Assembly: GCA_003024985.2 (NCBI GenBank)
Contig: PXIH01S0011018.1
Direction: 5' to 3' (one strand)
Length of the DNA: 11,226 bases
Origin: Euperipatoides rowelli
Lineage: Eukaryota > Onychophora > Udeonychophora > Euonychophora > Peripatopsidae
This document shows, piece by piece, positions 1-6,864 of this stretch. The notes under the pieces were generated by a model. The model worked only from the letters and a program-made list of their open reading frames with translations. It had not been told where the DNA came from and made no database searches. Both the position numbers and the translations under genes were made by a program. How positions within the stretch are numbered: position 1 is the stretch's first letter; every line of letters starts with the position of its first letter.

Positions 1-330
1 ATGTATTTTGTTTCTAAATATGTCATTATTCTTTTCTTTTATTAAGATATTGTATCTATCAGATACTGTGACTACTAATTGTAACATATTTTAGTTATTG
101 AAGCTAAACATTACTTCATGCAATGTTTTTTTTTTCTAAATACGTCATTATTCTTATTTCTTTTAATAAGATTTTGTATCTATCAGATACCACGACTACT
201 AATGTAACATATTTCAGTTATTGAGGTAAAACATTACTTCATGCAATGTTTTTTTTCTAAATATATCATTATTCTTACTTCTTTTAATAAGAAATTGTAT
301 CTATCAGATACCGTGACTACTAATGTAACC
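1..330. repeat. Tandem repeat, ~122-bp unit, about 2.7 copies
   Basis: Three successive copies share the same order of blocks. TTCTAAATA-like anchors start at 12, 134 and 255. TGTATCTATC anchors start at 51, 175 and about 296. A GACTACTAAT block follows each. The spacing is 121-124 bp. Copies 1 and 2 also share the ACATTACTTCATGCAATG block near 109-126 and 230-248. Copy 3 diverges after about 329 and copy 1 may be cut by the window edge. No reading frame is preserved, so this looks like a minisatellite or satellite fragment, or repeats inside a non-autonomous element. The function is unknown. Confidence 0.85.
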
Positions 331-848
331 ATTTTTGTTCATACGTTTCTCAATTATTTTGTTTTGTAATAAAATATGTATATTGTGTCAAAATATCATT
401 TAAGAACATGCAATTGTCAGAGATTAAANNATTTTATCATATTAAGTTGATTTGCAAAGATGAAATATTTAAAAAGGAGAAAATATAGACGTATCTCACA
501 AATACACCGCGACTACTAATGTAACTTTCTGACCGTGATGACTGCAGGGTTAAATATAAAATTAAGAATATTCCTAACTCCATCTGAGATTACAAAAAAA
601 TAAGGTTTTAAATTATTTTTGGGTCCAATATTATTTTGATTGTCAAATGTCAGAATCCATTGGTTTGATGTTTAAGAAAATTATCTGTTCACTATGGAGA
701 ACCTTAATTTTAACTCATATAGTTTATTTATTTTTCTTTCAAATTTTCTAGTCTTTTATTTATTATATTATGACATTTTTTTTAGTCCAATACTACAGGT
801 AGCACTGAGAACTTGATGAAGTCTGTTAAACTAGATTATTGTTTTAAG
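331..848. other. AT-rich non-coding stretch
   Basis: Apart from the partial repeat at 491-525, I see no reading frame, RNA gene or element signature here. There are two N bases at 429-430. The text is mostly A/T runs. Confidence 0.6.
491..525. repeat. Detached partial copy of the ~122-bp repeat
   Basis: This 35-bp stretch matches the middle of the upstream repeat. It starts with GTATCT and ends with the same GACTACTAATGTAAC block found at about 312-326. The text between differs by a few bases and a small insertion. It lies about 165 bp beyond the end of the array, so either the array once extended further or this is an independent copy. Confidence 0.65.
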
Positions 849-995
849 CAGTGGAACTAGTTCATTTTACTAAAGCCATCTGTTCTCAAACTTTTCTCTC
901 CGAGGATATTTTATACACNTAAAAATTTTTGAGGACCTCAAAAAATATATTGTTAATGCAAGATTTTGTGANAATTCATTTTAAAACTAACAGCC
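849..995 (+). mobile_element. Possible hAT-type non-autonomous element fragment
   Basis: CAGTGG at 849-854 is followed by TGTTCTCAAACTTTT at 881-895, and by TTTTTGAGGACCTCAAAA near 927-944. These blocks resemble the terminal and subterminal sequence of many hAT-derived short elements (CAGNGGTTCTCAAACTTTT, then a GGACC-containing block). No matching inverted terminal repeat or 8-bp target duplication was found nearby, and there are Ns at 919 and 972. The similarity is by recollection of the general pattern only. Confidence 0.22.
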
Positions 996-1515
996 TTTGA
1001 TGAAAATTTTATTACTGCCGTTTGAAAGAATGCAAGAAACCAAAATAATTTCAATAAATCATGCAAATTGTATGAGTTATTATAAAATGGAACTTTTCCC
1101 ATTAATGTCGTTCTGAAAATTCAAAAGAAAAATAAATGAAGAGAGATACCATAAGCAATTTTAACAATGGTTAGCAATTAATTTCCAATTGAATAACTAT
1201 TATTAAAATGTATTAAGGGGGTGTAATTTTAATCTTATTTTTATTTTCTATAAGCATACATAATACAGTAGGTTACAGTGTACAGGTTTATTAACGTGCT
1301 GGCCTAAATTATTGTTAAATGAAAATTCGTGTTACACAGAGTATACGTAAATTAATGTATTGTAATACTAATTTTATTTAAAGCTAAAATTACAAAAAAC
1401 AAACATTGTTTTTATATTTTTTGTGTATAAAATTTTAACCATGTAACAAATTTGGGTTGGTTGTGGCTGTTTACTATATATAAAGTTAAATAAATTATAT
1501 AAAAGGGAATGGTTA

Positions 1516-1517
<2 letters not shown>
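996..1517. other. AT-rich non-coding stretch
   Basis: No supported feature. Apparent minus-strand frames overlapping 1374-1609 consist mainly of Tyr-Ile repeats translated from the adjacent microsatellite and are artefacts. Confidence 0.6.

Positions 1518-1598
<81 letters not shown>
1518..1598. repeat. Compound microsatellite (TA)~32(CA)8
   Basis: An uninterrupted TA run covers about 1519-1582 and changes without a break to CA from 1583 to 1598. The copy number in the assembly may not be exact. Such (TA)n(CA)n compounds are common in animal genomes and are usually length-polymorphic. Confidence 0.95.
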
Positions 1599-1769
1599 AA
1601 TTCTCCCATCAGTAAGATATACGAGAAATATATTTTTTCTTTTGTAATAAAGGACCTAATTCCTATTATGGATCATTTTTAGTTTGGGGTTATACCCTCT
1701 AGATCTTTGTCACAATTCTTTGCCATTTATATTGATAGGGGATTCTTCGTGAATTGGAGAATATTTCTA

Positions 1770-2771
1770 ACTTGGTATATTCACTAATAACAGATTTCTC
1801 TAAAGCATTTGACAATCTGGATCAAAATATTTTTATGGCTAAGTTGTGTGTTCAAAGTACTATCATATCCATCTTTATTAGATAGCATCATTTCTTCATA
1901 AACGTAAATAACTTTTAAAAAATCCCAATGATAATTCTTGGTCCAATTTTTATTTTTAAAATGGTATTCCTCAAGGATCAGTTGTGAGCATAATATTTGC
2001 TTTAATGGTTAATGATATTGCGGCTAATTTCCAATATCATTTAAAATTTGTAGATGGCTTTACTATAACGTGTGTGATTGATCAAAGTAATTTGAATTTA
2101 CTTCAACATTTGGCTAATTATATGCTAGTTCAGTCAAATCTTATAAAAATGCCATTTAATCCAGCTAAATGTACATTAATTAAACATAGCTTTAATAAGA
2201 AGAAAATTCACCCTTTTGTTATAGATGGGCTACGATGGAGTGAGGCCCAAAGTGTTAATATACTTGGTGTTTGGATATGCCGGCAGATCTTAAGTGGAAC
2301 ATTCATGTTTATTAAATGATGAAAAAAGTATAATTTTCATATATTTTTGTACATAATCTAAAAAGGATGGAAGCAGATAATAGGTTAATGATGATGATAT
2401 TATTTATAAGAAATAATTTGGAGTATATAGTATTCTCCTGTGTGGTCTCCAGCTTTGAATAAAGAGACAAATTCAAATGATTAAATCTATACAAAAAGAA
2501 TTCTAAGAATCATTTTAGGTAATCATTTCAGCAGTTATGATATAGCACTGATGGACTTGGGGTTGAAGTCATAGACTAAGACGATATGATGTCAGTTTCA
2601 TTTGCAATAAGAAAATTTAATAATTTCCCAGAGTTCCTCCCTCCAACACAGTGGTTAATATATGATAGAGTAACCAGAGAATCTTAAAAATTTATTGTTC
2701 CAAGATATAGAACAAAGAGATAGGCCAACTCATCTTTGATTAACTCTATTAGACTTACGAATAACATTTAA
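1770..2771 (+). pseudogene. LINE ORF2 reverse transcriptase remnant
   Basis: RT copies the element RNA at the chromosomal target site. Motif A reads TDFSKAFD (1790-1813). Then comes a frame change and a stop. The next block is GIPQGS (1963-1980), continuing open to 2319 with the catalytic box as FVDG (2047-2058) instead of FVDD, so the second aspartate is lost. The ILGV block lies at about 2260-2271. Further on, in shifted frames, are LEYIV (2418-2432), SPVWSP (from 2434), KRILRIILGN (about 2493-2522) and LPPTQW (about 2637-2654). The frame ends at TAA 2769-2771. At least three frameshifts and several stops make it non-functional. The length corresponds roughly to the palm through the C-terminal end of a typical ORF2; everything upstream is missing. 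Confidence 0.85.
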
Positions 2772-2815
2772 TTTTAAATTTTGTTTTAGTAATTAAATAT
2801 TAAAAAAAAATGTAA

Positions 2816-2847
2816 AAAATCCTATATCCATAAGGGCTAAGGATTTT
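2816..2847 (+). promoter_or_regulatory. 3'UTR stem-loop of the plus-strand LINE
   Basis: The arms AAAATCCT (2816-2823) and AGGATTTT (2840-2847) are perfect reverse complements (8 bp). They enclose a 16-nt loop, ATATCCATAAGGGCTA. The hairpin begins 44 nt after the ORF2 stop. An almost identical loop with a different but equally perfect 8-bp stem occurs in the minus-strand LINE. In some LINEs the reverse transcriptase recognises such a 3' stem-loop. That role here is inferred. Confidence 0.75.
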
Positions 2848-2892
2848 ATATTCCTTGTGATAATATTTGTTTATAAGTGCGAGCCATACTAC

Positions 2893-2904
2893 TAATAATA
2901 AATA
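2893..2904 (+). repeat. TAA-rich 3' tail of the plus-strand LINE
   Basis: TAATAATAAATA follows the 3'UTR about 46 nt after the hairpin. This is the position of the (TAA)n-type tail in the minus-strand relative. The run is short and in AT-rich DNA, so the exact end is uncertain. Confidence 0.5.
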
Positions 2905-2985
2905 TACTTTCTACATTAAAACAAATGCAATTTTCTTTTAGTTGCATAATTAAATGTACATTGACAGATTCAAACACTTAATGAT

Positions 2986-3547
2986 ACAATATCCTTACCA
3001 GGAATAATTAGCAATATCTACCAAAACTAGTAGAAGAAGGATTCCAAACCAAGTTTTCAGATAAGACATGTAAAATAACCAAAGATAATGATTTTCCTAT
3101 TAAAGCTACCTTAAAACTAAAACAATTTTTAATAGAGTTAACCTATAATACATCAAGTACACATTCGGATGAGTTTTAGTATAGTAGTGGTTTTTAATCT
3201 TGTAAAAATTTTGACTGTACCTGGGGATTGGTCAGAAGTATTAAAACTGTCAAGTGAGGAACAAAGAGCTTGGACATGAGTCATGATGGATAAAATGCAG
3301 ACTCTACAGGAAGGTCGATGTTTGAAAGTATGCATTAAACTAGAAAGAAATATTATATTATCCTGTAGAGGGACTTACAAAGTATAATATGGCCAAGACC
3401 AAAATCCCATCACATTAAGGGTGAAACTTGTGGCCAAGGGATGTGTGCAACAACCTGGTTTTGAGTATGACTACACATATACATTATACACTCTTGGTTA
3501 GACATACTATAAGAGCTCTATTAAAATTGGCTGGATTACATAAACTA
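2986..3547 (+). mobile_element. Copia (Ty1) pol relic with the integrase deleted, plus strand
   Basis: Three blocks of Copia polyprotein are visible. First, LPGIISN (2995-3015) and then, after a 1-bp shift, LPKLVEEGF (3018-3044), with the frame open from 3012 to 3179. This is the stretch between the aspartic protease and the integrase (GAG-pre-integrase side), where Copia proteins read 'NLLSVxKLxxKGF'. Second, from 3220, PGDWSEVLKLSSEEQRAW (stop at 3277-3279) and then MMDKMQTLQEG: the segment just before RT ('xxWxxAMxEEMxSLxxN'). Third, LVAKGCVQQPGFEY (from 3427) and, one frame over, HTIRALLKLAGLH (3503-3541): the start of RT. The integrase core expected between blocks one and two is absent, so an internal deletion lies near 3180-3215. 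The relic stops where the minus-strand LINE tail begins. LTRs, gag and the RT catalytic box are not seen. Confidence 0.8.
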
Positions 3548-3548
3548 A

Positions 3549-3571
3549 TATTATTATTATTGTTGTTTATT
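3549..3571 (-). repeat. AATAAA signal and (AAT)n tail of the minus-strand LINE
   Basis: On the minus strand, AATAAA (3571-3566) is followed by ACAAC and then AAT repeats to about 3549. The trinucleotide tail marks the 3' terminus. Copia coding resemblance resumes immediately on the other side, which fixes the insertion point within a few bases. Confidence 0.8.
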
Positions 3572-3590
3572 TTCTAATATTTAAGCACAT

Positions 3591-3779
3591 AGATAATACA
3601 AAAAAAGATTGAGATTACACTATGGTCATGGCCCTTATGAATATTGACCATATTACAAAAACAGAATGATTATAAATATTAAGCAACATAAATAGTTTCA
3701 GTCAATAGAATTAATAAGTTCAAAAGCATGTATTAAAGGAGATTTTTTTTAACGACTAGTGTGACAGAACGGAACAGAT
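3591..3779 (-). repeat. LINE 3' end, tandem copy A (tail-proximal)
   Basis: This is a second, tandem copy of the last ORF2 codons plus 3'UTR. Its ORF portion starts without an upstream coding partner and is frame-disturbed in the T-run at 3743-3750. Its stop equivalent is at 3699-3701. Unlike copy B it continues into the true 3' end (GTGCTTAAATATT, AATAAA, AAT tail). Six of the ten differences from copy B fall in the former coding part. Confidence 0.9.
3621..3652 (-). promoter_or_regulatory. 3'UTR stem-loop, copy A
   Basis: This has the same 8-bp perfect stem as copy B (3621-3628 with 3645-3652) and a 16-nt loop. On the minus strand the loop is ATATTCATAAGGGCCA, one base different from copy B. 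It lies about 60 nt before the AAT-repeat tail. Confidence 0.75.
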
Positions 3780-3966
3780 AGATAATACAAATAAGGATTG
3801 AAATTACACTATGGTCATGGCCCTTATGGATATTGACCATATTACAAAAACAGAATGATTATAAATATTAAGCAACATAAATAGTTTCAGTCAATAGAAT
3901 TAATAAGTTCAAAAGCATGTTTTAAAGGAGATGTTTTTGAACAACAAGTGCGACAGAACGGAATGT
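3780..3966 (-). repeat. LINE 3' end, tandem copy B (ORF-proximal)
   Basis: This copy contains the last ~26 codons of ORF2, the stop and the 3'UTR with its hairpin. It is joined directly to copy A at 3779/3780 without a tail between them. The offset to copy A is a constant 189 bp from AGATAATACAA (3780 versus 3591) to GACAGAACGGAA (3952 versus 3763). By eye I count about ten substitutions and no indels. In this copy the ORF reads through in frame from upstream, so it is probably the original terminus. Confidence 0.9.
3810..3841 (-). promoter_or_regulatory. 3'UTR stem-loop, copy B
   Basis: TATGGTCA (3810-3817) and TGACCATA (3834-3841) are perfect reverse complements around a 16-nt loop. On the minus strand the loop is ATATCCATAAGGGCCA. 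It begins 46 nt after the ORF2 stop. The loop differs by one base from that of the plus-strand LINE, while the stem sequence is different. Confidence 0.75.
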
Positions 3967-4885
3967 CGAATTTATCAGCAGATCTAGTGTTTATTTTAGT
4001 GATTTGGTATCGAGTATCAGGTTTAAAGTCAGGGAAAACTTTGAAAAATTTCTTAATAAAACCCAAAGATATTTTTTCCCTTCTAAAGTNGAGAGAATCT
4101 AAGTTAAACTAGTTAGCATGATTAGCACCCAAAATTATTCTAAGAATACGAGCCTGGATTAATTCAATTGCATTATTTTGAAGTTTAGTGAGAGAAGCGT
4201 GCCACACAGGTGCTGCATACTCCAACACAGGTCTTATGTATATACAATAAGCCTAAAGAAGGAACTTTTGATTGAGACCAAGTCTCTTTAAGTCATAAAT
4301 AATGAAAATGTGTTTATTAGCTTTAGTTATTATACTATTAACTTGTAGTGACCACTTAAAATCATCTTGAATTATCAAACCCAAAAGATTGAAATGTTTT
4401 CTATGTTTCAATGAAAAAACACTTATAGTGACATTAAAAATAGGTGGATTTTTTTCTAAAAGAATGCATCATTACAAAAGATCTATCAGGATTGATGGGA
4501 ATTTGAATTTGGGAAAGTTGATTATCAATAGATTGCATAACATTTGAAACAGAGGAAAAATTATCTCCATCAATCATAAAAGACAAAGTCATATCGTCAA
4601 CAACTTTTAACCTGTGAGTATGATCTATTGCTATATGATTTGTATAAAGAGCAAACGAAAGAGTGCTTAAAACAGAACCTTGTGGTATGCCACCAGTGCA
4701 ATTGATAACAGAGTCAAACAAACGATCATTATTCAATATGACAGATCTACTATGCAAAAAGGATGCAATCTAATCCACTTGACTATATGAGAGTTGGGAA
4801 GATAAGACAAAAGAATGGAAATTAATGTATTAACATTAACTATATCAAAAGCTTTTTGAATGTCTGAGAATACAGAAATGACAAA
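3888..4885 (-). pseudogene. LINE ORF2 reverse transcriptase remnant, minus strand
   Basis: Motif A reads FSDIQKAFD (about 4870-4844). A one-base shift near 4765 leads into a frame open from 4757 to 4434. That frame has GGIPQGSVLS, an intact catalytic pair in KVVDDMT (DD codons at 4598-4593), and NPDRSFVMMHSF. Another shift near 4437 leads to LLGLIIQDDFKWS (about 4388-4350), KANKHIF and LKRLGL. After a stop near 4253-4255 come RPVLEYAAPVWHASL (about 4235-4191) and ARILRIILG (about 4155-4128). The last part is open again as FPDFKPDTRYQI and ends SPLKHAFELI...stop (3888-3890). At least three frame changes and two stops make it inactive, although the catalytic aspartates survive. There is an N at 4090. 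Confidence 0.85.
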
Positions 4886-4920
4886 ATTTTATCATATAAA
4901 GAAAAAAAAATTCTAACAAA

Positions 4921-6164
4921 CAGATTTTTTTCTATTGTCATATTTATAAAAGTCGGGCATTAATTTCGCTTGTATTTCCTTTATGTCCANAATTAAACAA
5001 ATATTTTTAAGTAAAACTAAACATAAATTAATTTAAAAAAAAAAATCATTGATAAACCACTTTAAATATTCTATAATTTTTATAGTCAAGTGTAATCATG
5101 AAATCATTTCACACATGACCTAGCCAGAATTGTTTGGAAATCCAAATTTGGATCACAAATAGATTATTACCTCAGACAATTTAAAATAGCATCTTGTCTG
5201 ATTTAACCACTATCAGTTATGCAGAATATAGTTAGCATGCTTTAAAGCTGGTACATAGTGATAAGTTTGGCAAAGATGTCAATGTCAAGAGCCATCTTTG
5301 AGTTTTGATCAATCACAGCGAAGCTGCTTTTAGACCTAGTTTCACTTAAGAATAGGGAAAAAAATATTTTTTTCGTGTAACTTTTACATTCAACTTGAGC
5401 TAACCAACCAATCACATTGCAGCACTATTAAAAAATATGCTTTGGCTAGCAAACTTACGATTGAGCTATGCATTAGGCTACATTAATGTTCAAAGAATTT
5501 GAAAGAAAGCTGTTTAGTAAAAATCACTTAGTAAAATTAAAAATAAGTCTGTTGTTAATTAGATCTTAACCTTTAGATGCTTTAAATATTCAGAAAACAT
5601 TGACATCACACATAGATCAATCAGGTTGACTTTAATACCAAACTTTATCTTTAGATTAGATTTGTTTCTCATACTTAAAAAAATACAAAAAAACTGTTCA
5701 GTATTTCTAAATAAAAACGAATTAACGTCACTTATCAAGAAAATGGTTGATGAGATTGGAAAAAGTTTTGAGCCTGGAAGACCCAAATTCAATCTATAAT
5801 TAAAAACAACGATTTAAATGGTGCTGCTGTTCATAAATATACTCATCAGTGGCAAGATGTTTAAATGAAGCCATAGGGCAAACTTAAAACCTTTGAACAA
5901 GAAATCATACACATAACTTTCACATAAACTTGTCTCTGTGAAACAGCCTTTAATTCCTTTTTTTTACAGCTTAATCATTAGCCCACATCTAATGCTTATT
6001 GTACATCATCCACGTTTCCATGTACAAAATATGGACTTAAAGGATTTAGATTGAAGTAATGTAACGTTTCATAAAAATTCATAAGAAGAAAAAAAACTTT
6101 CTATTTGAACTCATTATTTTGAACCAGTAAAAGTTGAGAACTTTAAATATTTGATATTNTCCTA
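4921..6164. other. Unassigned AT-rich stretch
   Basis: No family could be recognised. 4921-5020 may be a further degraded part of the minus-strand LINE. A plus-strand stop-to-stop frame at 5563-5799 (78 codons, ending ...PGRPKFNL) and an antiparallel minus frame over the same DNA are both open. Frames of this length are expected occasionally in AT-rich DNA. A small inverted repeat TTGTACA/TGTACAA lies at 5999-6005 and 6021-6027. Ns are at 4990 and 6159. No Copia continuation was recognised after 5033. Confidence 0.55.
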
Positions 6165-6864
6165 CCTAATCTTGCAACCACACTAACTCCCTTACATAGA
6201 CTCTTATGCAAAGATACTAAGTGGACTTGGAACACAGAAGCCACTATAGCTTTTCAAGAGATAAAAAAGCCATAACTTCTCCGAAACTCTTAACACACTA
6301 TGACCCAGACTTACCAATTGTCATTGCAGTGAATGCCTCACCAACTGGAATCGGGGCAGTGATCTCACACATTGGTAAAGACAATCTAGAGCATCCTGTA
6401 GCCTTTGCCTCATGCTCAGTTTCGAAGCCTGAAAGAAACTATTCACAAATAGATAAAGAGGCGCTAAGCTTAATATTTGCCACCAAAAAGTTCCATTGCA
6501 ATGCTGGGCCCTGATCTTAGCTGCCTATGACTATAAAATTAAATATCGTCCTTCCAAACAAAACAATGCAGATGCACTCTCACGACTTCCATGTCCAGAC
6601 TAACATCCATCACACTCTGATTCAGATGACTCTACCTTCTTTATTGGTCAAATCGACGAATTCCCCTGGATATATCAAGAAAAAACGATTGAATCTAAAT
6701 GTGATATAACTTTGTCAAAGGTGATACAATTCACAAAATCAGGCTGGCCTAGAAAAGATGCCATACCCCAAGAACTTAAACCTTACTTTTCAAAAAAAGA
6801 TGAAATCTCCACCCTAGAAAATTGCCTACTCTGGAGAGATAGAGTAATAATACCCTCATCCTGA
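6165..6864 (+). pseudogene. Gypsy pol: RT end, RNase H and linker remnant
   Basis: The frame at 6165-6275 reads PNLATTLTPLHRLL...KWTW...AFQEIK, the thumb/connection end of Gypsy RT. After a frameshift, RNase H follows in the frame of 6221-6495: HYDPDLPIVIAVNASPTGIGAVISH, where the usual DAS is NAS. The first catalytic aspartate is therefore replaced by Asn at 6332-6334. ERNYSQIDKEALSLI and KKFH follow. At 6495/6496 the text jumps to LQCWALILAAYDYKIKYRP and NADALSRLP in another frame. The segment normally holding the third catalytic aspartate (TDHKPL) is missing, roughly 40 codons. The new frame runs from 6496 to 6864, broken by one stop (6601-6603), through the linker to LLWRDRVIIPSS. It is inactive by several independent lesions. 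Confidence 0.88.

Larger units (their letters stand above)
1700..2904 (+). mobile_element. 5'-truncated, decayed LINE (I/jockey-like group), plus strand
   Basis: This relic of a non-LTR retrotransposon retains, in order: reverse transcriptase motifs, the conserved C-terminal part of ORF2, a stop codon, a 3'UTR with a hairpin (2816-2847), and a TAA-rich tail (about 2893-2904). The endonuclease, ORF1 and 5'UTR are absent. The 5' boundary is not visible: the first recognisable motif is at about 1790, and 1700-1780 is only suggestive. A TAA-repeat tail is typical of I-type elements, whereas jockey-type elements usually end in poly(A). The I assignment is therefore an inference. No target-site duplication could be set because the 5' end is unclear. 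Confidence 0.8.
3548..4900 (-). mobile_element. 5'-truncated LINE relic with duplicated 3' end, minus strand
   Basis: Read on the minus strand, this copy runs from RT motif A (about 4867) through the catalytic box and ORF2 C-terminus to a stop at 3888. Two tandem copies of the 3'UTR follow, then AATAAA (3571-3566) and an AAT-repeat tail (about 3561-3549). It is a relative of the plus-strand LINE at 1700-2904, sharing motifs and 3'UTR architecture. It interrupts the Copia relic on its left side. The 5' edge is uncertain. Coding resemblance fades above about 4900, but ACATAAACTAAT at 3538-3549 and ACATAAATTAAT at 5021-5032 (11 of 12 bases) could be the target-site duplication. If so, the element ends near 5020. 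Confidence 0.82.

Noticed and set aside
1-525. CRISPR-like array
   Set aside because: The units are long, contiguous and diverged with no unique spacers, and the genome is eukaryotic.
1374-1609. Two minus-strand frames rich in Tyr-Ile repeats
   Set aside because: They are translations of the TA/CA microsatellite, not proteins.
2312-2494. Minus-strand 60-codon frame
   Set aside because: It is antisense to the LINE ORF2 remnant and has no family resemblance.
3153-3335. Minus-strand 60-codon frame
   Set aside because: It overlaps the plus-strand Copia relic, whose family match is clear. The minus frame is a shadow.
4970-4995. GHKGN on the minus strand, resembling the GHxGxxGN motif of LINE RNase H
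   Set aside because: It lies upstream of RT in the element's reading direction, whereas RNase H follows RT, and the text around it does not match.
5160-5290. Possible Copia RNase H-like text (TTISYAEYS, resembling STAEAEY)
   Set aside because: The match is only a few residues, contains a stop and has no supporting neighbours. It is not enough to claim a Copia continuation beyond the LINE.
6527-6709. Plus-strand 60-codon frame
   Set aside because: It is out of frame with the recognisable Gypsy text (frame of 6496-6864) over the same bases.
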